Virus record (IMG/VR): IMGVR_UViG_3300049445_000079
Location: 1 to 31,284 of that record
Strand: one strand, 5' to 3'
From: a virus
DNA length: 31,284 bases
Shown here: piece by piece, positions 1-7,276 of the stretch
How positions within the stretch are numbered: position 1 is the stretch's first letter
Layout of the letters: each line of letters opens with the position of its first letter
Position numbers and translations under genes: made by a program
The notes under the pieces: model-generated
What the model was told of the DNA's origin: nothing
Databases searched by the model: none
Seen by the model: only the letters and a program-made list of their open reading frames with translations

Positions 1-1
1 T

Positions 2-163
2 CTTCACCGGGAAGGTCAGGCCAACACGATCATGCAAGTTGCGGAGCGTCTCGGATACCTCGACCCGAAAACGCTTGATCCTGACGGCGAAGCCTATGCG
101 TCGATTGACGAGGCCCAGGCTGCGCATAGCGACATCGTAGAAGGACGCAAAAGATATGGCTGA
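2..163 (+). CDS. C-terminal 53 residues of an unidentified phage protein (cut by window edge)
   Basis: An open frame enters from the left edge and ends at TGA 161-163, giving 53 residues that end in ...VEGRKRYG. I do not recognise the family. The tail is charged, with a LGYLDPKTLDPDGE stretch. It overlaps the next gene by 8 bases (ATGGCTGA), the same tight coupling seen elsewhere in this cluster, which supports it being real and co-transcribed. Its place just upstream of recombination-type genes makes a DNA-metabolism role plausible, but that is inference only. Confidence 0.6.
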   Translation, partial: LHREGQANTIMQVAERLGYLDPKTLDPDGEAYASIDEAQAAHSDIVEGRKRYG

Positions 164-1139
164 CGACGACACGACGGAAATCTCCCGGCCTGTGCTGGTG
201 CCGCCGCGCGGCGCGAACCCGTTCAGTGCCGGCGAGATCGCGGTAAACGCCGGCGGCAACCGGGGCGTCGTGGCGGTCGAGTCGCAGCGCGCGATTGCCG
301 AGGTTCAAGCCCGCATGATCATCGCCCGCGCCAACCCGCGCGACCCGGTGCGCGCGATGGAGCTGGTGCTCAACGACTGCACGCGCCCGACGCTGGCCGA
401 CCACGCCATCTACCAGTACGCGCGCGGCGGCACCGACATCCGAGGACCGTCGATCAGGCTCGCCGAGGCGATCGCGCAGCGCTGGGGCAACATCGCGAGC
501 GGCATCAAGGAGTTGTCGCGCTCGGGCGAATATTCGGAGTGCGTCGCTTACGCCTGGGATCTGGAGTCGGGCTATTACGACGAAAGGCAGTTTCAGATCA
601 GACACTGGCGGGATACCAAAAAGGGCGGCTACCTACTCACCGACGAGCGCGACATCTACGAGCTGATCGCGAATTTCGGCCAGCGCCGGAAGCGCGCGGT
701 CCTGCTGACTGTCATCCCTGGCGATGTCACCGAGGCGGCGCTCGAACAGTGCGAGCGCACCATGCACGCCAGGGCGGACGTAACGCCCGAGGGTATCAAG
801 AAGCTGATCGAGACGTTCGCCGAGCTCGGCATCACCCAGCCACAGATCGAGGCGCGCATCCAGCGCCGGCTCGACGCGATCCGGCCCGCCCAGGTCGTCA
901 TGCTGCGGAAGATCTACACCAGCCTGAAAGACGGCATGTCAGAACCCGCTGATTGGTTTGAGGCGGTCGTGCTGGCGCAGCCCGAGGCCGAGGCTCAGCC
1001 GCCGGCGCAGCAGCAGCGCCGCCAGCGCCGCACCCGCGAGCCCGAGCCGCCGACGCAGGACGCGAAGACCGAGGACAGCCCGGCGCCGCAAGATCAGCCG
1101 CAGCCGGGCGCTCGCCGGCAAGTCCAGTTCGAGGTCTAG
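156..1139 (+). CDS. Conserved phage protein, putative recombination/ssDNA-annealing partner
   Basis: 327 residues. The ATG at 156 has an AAGGA ribosome site 11 bases upstream and overlaps the preceding stop. The central part (about residues 45-265) looks like a conserved phage family I recall from temperate phages of proteobacteria: an AxMIIARxNPRD segment, RGGTDIRGPSIRLAEAI, an ERDIYELIANFGQRRKRA segment and a C-terminal PADWFEAV. The last ~55 residues are a low-complexity Gln/Arg/Pro/Glu tail, probably disordered. The protein is followed after 4 bases by a Rad50-like ATPase, so a role in phage recombination or replication is likely. A RecT/Erf-like annealing function is my inference from context; I see no catalytic motif that proves it. 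Confidence 0.6.
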   Translation: MADDDTTEISRPVLVPPRGANPFSAGEIAVNAGGNRGVVAVESQRAIAEVQARMIIARANPRDPVRAMELVLNDCTRPTLADHAIYQYARGGTDIRGPSIRLAEAIAQRWGNIASGIKELSRSGEYSECVAYAWDLESGYYDERQFQIRHWRDTKKGGYLLTDERDIYELIANFGQRRKRAVLLTVIPGDVTEAALEQCERTMHARADVTPEGIKKLIETFAELGITQPQIEARIQRRLDAIRPAQVVMLRKIYTSLKDGMSEPADWFEAVVLAQPEAEAQPPAQQQRRQRRTREPEPPTQDAKTEDSPAPQDQPQPGARRQVQFEV

Positions 1140-1143
1140 TCCG

Positions 1144-2823
1144 ATGACAATCGATATTGCCGTTCGCAATTTCCGCGGCTGTGCCGACGCGCGGTTGACG
1201 TGCGCCCCTATCGCGCTCGTGGGCGGAAATAACGCTGTCGGCAAGACCTCGATCGCCCAGGCGGTCGGCGCCGCGCTCTCGGGCAACACGCTCCCGGTCG
1301 CCGGCCTGCGCGCCAACGCCGCCGGCGTGCTCGTCCGCACGGGCGCCACCACGGGCACCGTCGAGGTCGGCAACACCGAGGGAAGCTGCACGGTCGAATG
1401 GCCGGCGGCGCGCGCGACGACCCACGGTGCGCCGCCGGTGGCGAGCGCCTATGCCGTGGGGCTTGAGACGATCGTTCCCCCGATGACAGCAAAGGACCGG
1501 CTGCGCATCCTCGCCGAATACCTGCACGCCGACCCGACGCGCGAGGATCTGTCCGCCGCGCTCGACGAGGCCGGGCTCGATCCCGAACGGGTGCTCGCGT
1601 CAATCTGGCCGCTCATCGAGCAATCGGGTTGGGATGGCGCGGTCACCGCCCGGCGCGATCGGGGCGCCGAGATCAAAGGGCAGTGGCGGCAATGCACCGG
1701 CGCCAACTATGGCAGCCGCGTCGCGGCGTCGTGGCGACCCGACCTCGGCGAGCTCGACGAGCAAGACCTTGTGACCGACCTCCACAATGCGCAGCGCGAA
1801 CGCGATCGGGCGATGAGCGCGCAGGCGGTGTCCGCCGACGAGCACCGGAGGCTCGAAGACGAGGCCGAGCTCTATCAGGCCCGCCAGGATGCGCTGGGGC
1901 GCGCGTTGTCGCGGATCGACGAATACACCGCCGTCTTTCAAAAGGCGCAGCAGGCGCGCTCTGTGCTGCCGCCAGCGGGCAAGCTGGACACGTTTCCTTG
2001 CCCGCACTGCGGCGAGTTGGTCGTCATCAACAAGGTGTCGCTGGTAGAGACGCGATACGAGAAGCCCGACGCCGCTGCGCTCGACAGCGCCGAGCTGGGG
2101 AAGCGGCGGATGGCGATCGCCGAGACAGACGGCAAGCTGAGCCACGCGAACGCCGATCTACAGGAAGCGCGCCGGCAAGCGACCCTGGCAGAACAAGCCG
2201 TGAGCGACTCGGAGCACGCCCGAGAACGAATCGCTAACTGGCCGCGCGCGGTCGAGGCCGGCACAGACATCGCGACCGCCGAGGCGCAGCTCCAGCGGGC
2301 CGAGAAGCGGCTCGCCGAGTACCGCAGCAAGGTCGAGGCCGATCGGCTTCACCGGCTGGTCGAGGGCAACGAGATCGTGATCTCCATGCTCGCCGCCGAT
2401 GGGTTGCGGGCGAAGAAACTCGCTCGGGTGATCGACGTGTTCAACGCCCAGGTCGGCAACCTCTGCCATGCGGCAGGCTGGCAGGGTGTGCGGATCGATG
2501 ACGCCGGCAATATCGGCTACGGGGATCGCCCCTACAACCTGCTGTCGAGCTCCGAGCAGTACCGCGTGCGCGCCGTGCTGGCGGTCGCGATGGCGCAGAT
2601 CGACGGCTCGAACCTCGTCGTCCTCGACGGCGCCGACATCCTCGACGCGCCGAGCCGTGGGCAGTTGTTCGCGCTGCTCGCCGAGGTCGAGATTCCCGCA
2701 CTTGTGACGATGACCGTCGCGCGCCGCGAACAGCTTCCCGACCTCGCCGCCGCTGAACTCGGGGCGTCATTCTGGCTCGCCGGCGGCGTGCTCGAACCGC
2801 TCGGCGAAAGGGTCGCGGCATAA
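1144..2823 (+). CDS. Compact Rad50/SbcC-like ATPase with zinc-hook motif
   Basis: 559 residues from ATG 1144, with GAGG about 9 bases upstream; the frame is open further 5' but those codons overlap the previous gene. Walker A is GGNNAVGKT at residues 27-35 (Lys34). A charged, heptad-like coiled-coil region follows. Near the exact middle is CPHC (Cys286, Cys289), then a second coiled coil. A degenerate ABC signature LSSSE lies at 467-471 and Walker B LVVLDGAD at 491-498. This N-lobe/coil/CxxC/coil/C-lobe order is that of Rad50/SbcC, in which the hook dimerises through zinc and the ATPase lobes act on DNA ends. It is much shorter than cellular Rad50 or SbcC. No SbcD/Mre11-like nuclease is seen in the window. 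Likely role: DNA-end processing in phage recombination or replication. Confidence 0.8.
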   Translation: MTIDIAVRNFRGCADARLTCAPIALVGGNNAVGKTSIAQAVGAALSGNTLPVAGLRANAAGVLVRTGATTGTVEVGNTEGSCTVEWPAARATTHGAPPVASAYAVGLETIVPPMTAKDRLRILAEYLHADPTREDLSAALDEAGLDPERVLASIWPLIEQSGWDGAVTARRDRGAEIKGQWRQCTGANYGSRVAASWRPDLGELDEQDLVTDLHNAQRERDRAMSAQAVSADEHRRLEDEAELYQARQDALGRALSRIDEYTAVFQKAQQARSVLPPAGKLDTFPCPHCGELVVINKVSLVETRYEKPDAAALDSAELGKRRMAIAETDGKLSHANADLQEARRQATLAEQAVSDSEHARERIANWPRAVEAGTDIATAEAQLQRAEKRLAEYRSKVEADRLHRLVEGNEIVISMLAADGLRAKKLARVIDVFNAQVGNLCHAAGWQGVRIDDAGNIGYGDRPYNLLSSSEQYRVRAVLAVAMAQIDGSNLVVLDGADILDAPSRGQLFALLAEVEIPALVTMTVARREQLPDLAAAELGASFWLAGGVLEPLGERVAA

Positions 2824-2858
2824 CCGCTGGGTGATCGTGTTGACTTAGGTTTAATTTT

Positions 2859-3281
2859 ATGGAACGTCCAATGGCACACATTACCGTACCGGAAATCGCG
2901 GCCCGCATGGGCGTCTCTGCCGCCACCGCAAAGCGACGCATTGCTGAATGGATGCTCGGAACCGGCTCCGCGCCGATGCGACCGGGCCGCGCCTATGTGC
3001 TGACCGAACAAGAATTTTCGCAAGTCATGGAGTTTACCCGATGTCGCTCAACCTCGTTGCCCCAGGCAAACGCAAGGGCAACCGCACTTGGATATTCCGA
3101 GGGCGAGTCGCCGGAAGGCTCCGCGAGATCACAACCGAGTTCGGCCCCGGTACGCCGGCGCGGGTCTTACGCCAAGCTGCGGAGCAAGCTGAACGAGAGC
3201 TTTGGGCCGAGTACGAGGCCGGTCGTGTCCCTCGATCTGGAGAAAACACGACGTTCCGCCAAGCGTCTGTGCAATACCTGA
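2859..3281 (+). CDS. Small helix-turn-helix protein, excisionase-like
   Basis: 140 residues from ATG 2859; ATG 2871 (MAHITVPEIAARMG) is an equally good start. Residues ~8-30 form a helix-turn-helix of the MerR/excisionase style (PEIAARMGVSAATAKRRI). It lies directly upstream of the integrase, the usual place of an excisionase or directionality factor. The oddity is length: the recognisable domain ends near residue 60, and the remaining ~80 codons (3041-3281) lie inside the integrase gene in another frame. They read as Ser/Arg-rich, unfolded-looking sequence that may only be the shadow of integrase codons. A short AT-rich patch (2838-2858) precedes the gene. Confidence 0.6.
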   Translation: MERPMAHITVPEIAARMGVSAATAKRRIAEWMLGTGSAPMRPGRAYVLTEQEFSQVMEFTRCRSTSLPQANARATALGYSEGESPEGSARSQPSSAPVRRRGSYAKLRSKLNESFGPSTRPVVSLDLEKTRRSAKRLCNT

Positions 3282-4054
3282 ACCTGAAAGACCCGCAGGC
3301 GCAGAACCTGCCGCTTCAGCGCAAGATCGAGAAGCTGGTGGCGCAGCTCGGCGAGAGGACGCTCGCCAGCATCAGCGCGCAGGATGTGATCAACCTCGCG
3401 AACCAGCTTTATTCGCACACGACGCTGAGCAGCCGTAACGACGCCGTGATCATCCCGGCGGCGGCGGTCCTCCACTACGCCGCCCGGAACGGCTGGTGTC
3501 AGTGGCTGAAGATTTCGCAATTCGCCAGGAAGAAGCCAGAGACCCGATCGGTGTCGGATGCGGTCGCTGAGACGCTGATCAACTCGCAGCCGATGGGCAG
3601 CTACGAGCGGCTGTTCCTCTTGTGGATTTTCCGGCAGGGGAACCGGGTCACCGAGGCGCTCGGTGTCCGCTGGGAAAAGGTCGACCTACCACGGAGAACC
3701 GTCGAGCTGTGGGTGCAGAAGCGGCAGGAGTGGCGGAACAAGCCGCTGCACGACGAAGTGTTCGAGGCGCTGGCGGCGATCCCGCTGGCCGAGCGCGGCG
3801 AATACGTCTTCCCGTGGCGCAAGCGCAATGAGGTCTACAAGTGGCTGATGCCCTACGCGAAGCGGCTGGGTGTCCGGTTCACGCCGCACATGGCGCGGCA
3901 CACGGTCGGGCGCTGGCTGAATGCCGAGGGCAACGGGCTGCGGACCATCATGGAGGTGATGGACCACCTCGACCCCAGGTCGAGCGTCCGATACCAGAGC
4001 GTCGACGAGGCCACCGTGCGCCATGCGCTCGCGGGCCTGGGGAAGAGACGATGA
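3041..4054 (+). CDS. int: Tyrosine-recombinase phage integrase
   Basis: 337 residues from ATG 3041, chosen because GGAG (3029-3032) sits 8 bases upstream; the longer frame from 2948 has no such site. The N-terminus (about 1-65) is an arm-binding-type region, ~70-165 the core-binding domain and ~170-337 the catalytic domain. The catalytic set is visible: Arg202 (GNRVTEAL), Lys227 region (VQKRQEW), His283 and Arg286 (HMARHT), His309 (MDHLD) and the nucleophile Tyr318 (VRYQS). It catalyses site-specific integration and excision. A methyltransferase gene starts one base after its stop, so the two are probably co-transcribed. Phage genes lie on both sides, so no attachment-site boundary with host DNA is evident next to it. 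Confidence 0.93.
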   Translation: MSLNLVAPGKRKGNRTWIFRGRVAGRLREITTEFGPGTPARVLRQAAEQAERELWAEYEAGRVPRSGENTTFRQASVQYLNLKDPQAQNLPLQRKIEKLVAQLGERTLASISAQDVINLANQLYSHTTLSSRNDAVIIPAAAVLHYAARNGWCQWLKISQFARKKPETRSVSDAVAETLINSQPMGSYERLFLLWIFRQGNRVTEALGVRWEKVDLPRRTVELWVQKRQEWRNKPLHDEVFEALAAIPLAERGEYVFPWRKRNEVYKWLMPYAKRLGVRFTPHMARHTVGRWLNAEGNGLRTIMEVMDHLDPRSSVRYQSVDEATVRHALAGLGKRR

Positions 4055-4055
4055 G

Positions 4056-5216
4056 ATGAGCGTCCGCATCCTCATCGGCGACGCGCGCGACCAGCTTCGC
4101 CAGATTGCGGATGCGAGCGTGCATTGCGTGGTGACGAGCCCGCCGTACTTCGGCCTGCGTGACTACGGCGTTGACGGTCAGATTGGGCTCGAAGATGCGC
4201 CCGAGGCCTATATCACCGAAATGGTTGCGGTGTTCCGCGAAGTACGCCGCGCTATGCGTAAAGACGCAACGCTGTGGCTGAATATCGGCGATAGCTACGC
4301 GGGCGGCGATGTACCGGGCTGGCGACGCGAGAACGAAGCCAAGAATGGCGGCAACAGCAATAAGAATGGCGTTGGCTATGTTCCCGGCTGGAAGCCGAAA
4401 GACCTGATCGGCATCCCCTGGATGCTCGCCTTCGCGCTGCGCGCCGACGGCTGGTATCTGCGCCAGGACATCATCTGGTCAAAGCCGAACCCGATGCCCG
4501 AAAGCGTCAACGACCGCTGCACCAAGGCGCACGAGTACCTGTTCCTGCTGAGCAAGAGCGCGCGATATTACTTCGATCAAGAAGCGATCCTAGAGCCGTC
4601 AGCCGACGCTAGCCTTAAGCGGCTGTCGCAGAATGTGGCTGCCCAACGCGGTAGCGGTAGGGTTCCGGGTAAGACGAACGGCCCGATGAGGGCTGTGATA
4701 CGGAACGGGCCGGTTGCGCAGCATAAGCAGACCGAACTCGGCCGGGATCTTTCCGGCAGCACGCTTGGGTCAAACGAGGATTTCGGAGCGCGCAACAAAC
4801 GCAGCGTTTGGGAAGTAACCACGCAGCCATTCAGTGAAGCTCATTTCGCCACCTTCCCGCCCGCGCTGATCGAGCCGTGCATCCTCGCCGGATGCCCTGT
4901 TGGCGGCACCGTCCTAGATCCGTTCTTCGGAGCCGGCACCACTGGCCTCGTCGCTGATCGGCTAGGCCGCGATTGCATTGGCATCGAACTCAATCCGGCA
5001 TACGCGGCAATGGCAAAACGCCGCATCGAGGACGACGCCCCGCTTTTTGCTGAGATAGAATTGTGGGGAGACCGTGGGGAGACTTTACCAGAAGCGGCTA
5101 TAATCAATGGCTTAGGCGGGGATGAAACTTATTTGTTGAAATTGTCGATGCCCCCGCTGGACACTGGCGGCAACCCCCGGAAACGGCGGAAACTATTAGA
5201 TCGGTCAATGACTTAA
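4056..5216 (+). CDS. DNA amino-methyltransferase (N4-cytosine or N6-adenine), beta-class order
   Basis: 386 residues from ATG 4056, one base after the integrase stop. The catalytic motif IV is TSPPY at residues 27-31. The AdoMet-binding motif I (DPFFGAGTTG) comes near the C-terminus, followed by GRDCIGIELNP. Motif IV preceding motif I is the beta-class order of the N6_N4_Mtase family. The middle region (about 80-260) would hold target recognition; I cannot predict the target. The core normally ends soon after the helix AAMAKRRIEDDAPLF, but here ~50 more residues follow, starting at LWGDRGET. That tail coincides with a sequence block repeated downstream (see repeats), so it is probably an acquired extension. 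No restriction enzyme is adjacent; this looks like an orphan, protective or regulatory enzyme. Confidence 0.88.
   Translation: MSVRILIGDARDQLRQIADASVHCVVTSPPYFGLRDYGVDGQIGLEDAPEAYITEMVAVFREVRRAMRKDATLWLNIGDSYAGGDVPGWRRENEAKNGGNSNKNGVGYVPGWKPKDLIGIPWMLAFALRADGWYLRQDIIWSKPNPMPESVNDRCTKAHEYLFLLSKSARYYFDQEAILEPSADASLKRLSQNVAAQRGSGRVPGKTNGPMRAVIRNGPVAQHKQTELGRDLSGSTLGSNEDFGARNKRSVWEVTTQPFSEAHFATFPPALIEPCILAGCPVGGTVLDPFFGAGTTGLVADRLGRDCIGIELNPAYAAMAKRRIEDDAPLFAEIELWGDRGETLPEAAIINGLGGDETYLLKLSMPPLDTGGNPRKRRKLLDRSMT
5063..5160 (+). repeat. Degenerate duplicated block, copy A (inside methyltransferase 3' end)
   Basis: Contains GTGGGGAG at 5063-5070 and 5074-5081 (11-base period), then CAGAAG...ATCAATGGCTTAG at 5089-5115, then CCCCCGCTGG at 5151-5160. 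The same elements recur in the same order in copy B at 5295-5431. Here the block is read as the C-terminal tail of the amino-methyltransferase. The order of elements is seen directly; a role as arm-type, attachment or operator site is inference. Confidence 0.6.
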
Positions 5217-5344
5217 TGGCACCCGCCGCATCGCTCAGAACAGAACGAATCGCTACCGAAAACCGCGAACGCGCGCGGAACATTTTCAAAAAGTGTGGGG
5301 AGGCTGTGGGGAGACGTTCCGCAATGGTTCGCGAGGTCCGCTGA
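5216..5344 (+). CDS. Candidate 42-residue basic small protein
   Basis: Starts at an ATG that overlaps the methyltransferase stop (TAATG at 5214-5218) and ends with TGA 5342-5344. The product is highly charged and Arg-rich (IATENRERARNIFKK). The stop/start overlap would allow translational coupling, the arrangement used by many gene pairs here. However, its 3' half lies in repeat copy B and there is no recognisable family, so it may be a chance frame. Confidence 0.3.
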   Translation: MAPAASLRTERIATENRERARNIFKKCGEAVGRRSAMVREVR

Positions 5345-5431
5345 TGCCACCGACACACGGATTTTCAGAAGTAGCTTATACGGCCAATATCAATGGGTTA
5401 GCGGGCGGCGGTTGGCAAAAACCCCCGCTGG
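5295..5431 (+). repeat. Degenerate duplicated block, copy B (intergenic)
   Basis: GTGGGGAG at 5295-5302 and 5306-5313 (again 11-base period), CAGAAG...ATCAATGGGTTAG at 5366-5401, and CCCCCGCTGG at 5422-5431. Collinear with copy A but stretched by about 40 bases. It fills most of the gap between the methyltransferase and the next convincing gene. A weak hairpin, AGCGGG 5400-5405 with CCCGCT 5424-5429, followed by GGTTTTC, ends the block. Confidence 0.6.
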
Positions 5432-5459
5432 TTTTCTACAGCGAGCCGGTATCCGCGCC

Positions 5460-5648
5460 ATGACCGACCGAGAGCTTCTCGACGCTGCCATCAGCGCCTT
5501 GCGCAATATTTACAGGCTCGGCCCGCGCCCGTGGATACCAGGCGCTAACATCACTTGGCCGGATTGGGACAACGCCTACGCAAACGCCGAGACAGTCCTC
5601 GCGGCCTACGAGAGGCTCCATCCCGAAATCGTCGTGGTGCGGCCATGA
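5460..5648 (+). CDS. 62-residue small phage protein, function unknown
   Basis: ATG 5460 to TGA 5646-5648; the frame is open further upstream, but only the part from MTDRELLDAAISALRNI onward looks like protein. It is a small acidic, helical-looking protein with Trp-containing middle segments (RPWIPG, WPDWDNAY) and ends ...EIVVVRP. I do not recognise the family. Its stop overlaps the start of the C5 methyltransferase (ATGA at 5645-5648), so the two are translationally coupled. The ribosome site is weak. Confidence 0.55.
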   Translation: MTDRELLDAAISALRNIYRLGPRPWIPGANITWPDWDNAYANAETVLAAYERLHPEIVVVRP

Positions 5649-5681
5649 CCGCCGCCCGGCAAGCCCCCGGCGCCGCTTGCC
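5643..5681 (+). repeat. 39-bp direct repeat, left copy, overlapping the C5-methyltransferase start
   Basis: Matches 7271-7309 at 37 of 39 positions by eye. It spans the ATGA start/stop junction and the first 12 codons of the methyltransferase. Within it GGCAAGC (5658-5664) and GCTTGCC (5675-5681) form a perfect 7-bp hairpin stem with a 10-base loop. The matching copy lies exactly at the 3' end of the gene, so the repeats bracket it. Confidence 0.85.
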
Positions 5682-7276
5682 ACAGCGCGCCGGTATTGCG
5701 CTACGGCTCGGCCTGTTCCGGCATCGAGGCGGCGTCCGCGGCGTGGCATCACCTCGGCTGGCGACCCGCCTTCTTCTCCGAGATCGAACCCTTCCCCCGA
5801 GCCGTGCTCGCCGAACGCTGGCCCGGCGTGCCGATCCACGGCGACTTCACGACGATCGAGAAGGACACCTATGAGCCAATTGACCTTCTGGTTTGCGGCA
5901 CGCCCTGCCAGGACTTCTCCGTCGCGGGACTTCGCGCTGGCCTTGCTGGCGAGCGTGGCTTCCTCACCATCGAGTTTGTGCGTCTTGCTGAACGACTACG
6001 CCCCCGCTGGCTGGTATGGGAGAACGTCCCCGGCGTCCTGTCGAGCGACGACGGGCGAGCCTTCGGCCTCTTTCTCGGGGCGCTGGGGGAATGCGGGTAT
6101 GGGACCGCCTGGCGCGTTCTTGACGCTCAGCATTTCGGAGTTCCACAGCGCCGCCGCCGCGTCTTCGTTGTCGGATATCTTGGAGATTGGCGCCCTCCCG
6201 CGGCGGTACTTTTTGAGCGCGAAAGCCTGCGCGGGGATCTTGCGCCGCGCCGAGCGGCGGGGGAAAGAGTTGCCCCTTGCCTTGAAGCGTGCGCTAACCG
6301 AACGGGCGGGGATCGGCCACCCCGAACCTGCGTCGATACCGCCGACAGCCTGATTGCCTACGACATCACCGGCACCGGGCCGAGAATGCAGAATGCCGCC
6401 AACCCGACCGATGTCCACACCGTTCTGCGGTCGCGGACACCGGGGCACAGCGAGGGAAGCACTACGACTGTGGTGATCGCCAACCCGCTCGGAGCCAAGG
6501 CTGACGGCGGCTGGCGCGGCGACCTCGACTATGTCGCGGGCGCGCGCCCCATCGCCTTCGACGCGCGGCAGTCCGATACGTTGGTCTACGGCGACAAGAC
6601 AGGGCCGCTCGACACGGATGCCTTCAGCATCGGCGTCGTCACCCACAGCCTGCGCGCCGAGGGCTTCGACGCCAGCGAGGGCGTGGGGGCCGTCGCCGTG
6701 CCGATCCAGTGCAACGGCACCAACGTCGGCACCGGACTACCCTCGCTACGTGCGGGCAATGGGCACATCACGGGCGGCGGGCCAGCCATCGCCTTCGACA
6801 CATACAATCAAACGACATCCGAAACGGTACAAACACTGCGCGATCCGAACGGCACATTCGGCGATGCGCTGCCAGCCGTCGCCGTCGCCTTCCACCAGAA
6901 CGTCCGCTCAGAGGTTCGCATCACCGAGGTCATGGGCGCGCTCAATACCGGCGGCGGCAAGCCGGGGCAGGGCTACCCGGCGGTGCTCGATCTGGGCGGC
7001 AACAAGGGCATGAACGGTGGCGGGTGGAGCGAGGGTGTGACGCCGCCGCTCGGCACAAACGAAGCGCACGGCATTCAACACGACATGTCGGTGCGCCGCC
7101 TCACGCCCGTCGAGTGCGAGCGCCTCCAGGGCTTCCCCGACGACTACACGCTGATCACCTACCGCAAGAAGCCCGCCGCCGACGGCCCGCGCTACCGCGC
7201 GCTGGGGAACTCGATGGCCGTGCCCTGCATGCGCTGGATCGGCGAGCGCATCGCGCTGGTGGAGGAGCAGCCATGA
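5645..7276 (+). CDS. C5-cytosine DNA methyltransferase (Dcm-type)
   Basis: 543 residues from ATG 5645, chosen because it overlaps the previous stop (ATGA) and motif I follows closely; the longer frame from 5555 overlaps a real gene. Motifs run in canonical order: I GSACSGIEAA (~21-30), IV with PCQ (Cys88 is the nucleophile), VI ENV (126-128), VIII QRRRR (168-172), IX LTPVECERLQGFP (486-498) and X GNS (~521-523). It transfers a methyl group from AdoMet to carbon 5 of cytosine. The region between VIII and IX is very long (~310 residues). It holds repeated IAFD/VAFH-type units near residues 301, 380 and 413, as in large phage enzymes of this family. No paired restriction enzyme is seen; it probably protects phage DNA. 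Confidence 0.93.
   Translation: MTAARQAPGAACHSAPVLRYGSACSGIEAASAAWHHLGWRPAFFSEIEPFPRAVLAERWPGVPIHGDFTTIEKDTYEPIDLLVCGTPCQDFSVAGLRAGLAGERGFLTIEFVRLAERLRPRWLVWENVPGVLSSDDGRAFGLFLGALGECGYGTAWRVLDAQHFGVPQRRRRVFVVGYLGDWRPPAAVLFERESLRGDLAPRRAAGERVAPCLEACANRTGGDRPPRTCVDTADSLIAYDITGTGPRMQNAANPTDVHTVLRSRTPGHSEGSTTTVVIANPLGAKADGGWRGDLDYVAGARPIAFDARQSDTLVYGDKTGPLDTDAFSIGVVTHSLRAEGFDASEGVGAVAVPIQCNGTNVGTGLPSLRAGNGHITGGGPAIAFDTYNQTTSETVQTLRDPNGTFGDALPAVAVAFHQNVRSEVRITEVMGALNTGGGKPGQGYPAVLDLGGNKGMNGGGWSEGVTPPLGTNEAHGIQHDMSVRRLTPVECERLQGFPDDYTLITYRKKPAADGPRYRALGNSMAVPCMRWIGERIALVEEQP

Noticed and set aside
2824-2858. Promoter before the HTH-integrase pair (TTGACT in an AT-rich patch)
   Set aside because: A -35-like TTGACT is present, but no -10-like hexamer occurs at 16-18 bases spacing, so a promoter is not supported.
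5400-5437. Hairpin AGCGGG/CCCGCT followed by GGTTTTC as a terminator
   Set aside because: The stem is short, the loop is 18 bases and the U-run is interrupted. It is better treated as part of the duplicated block than as a terminator.
4056-7276. A restriction-modification system
   Set aside because: No endonuclease gene lies next to either methyltransferase; the intervening ORFs are too small and lack nuclease motifs.
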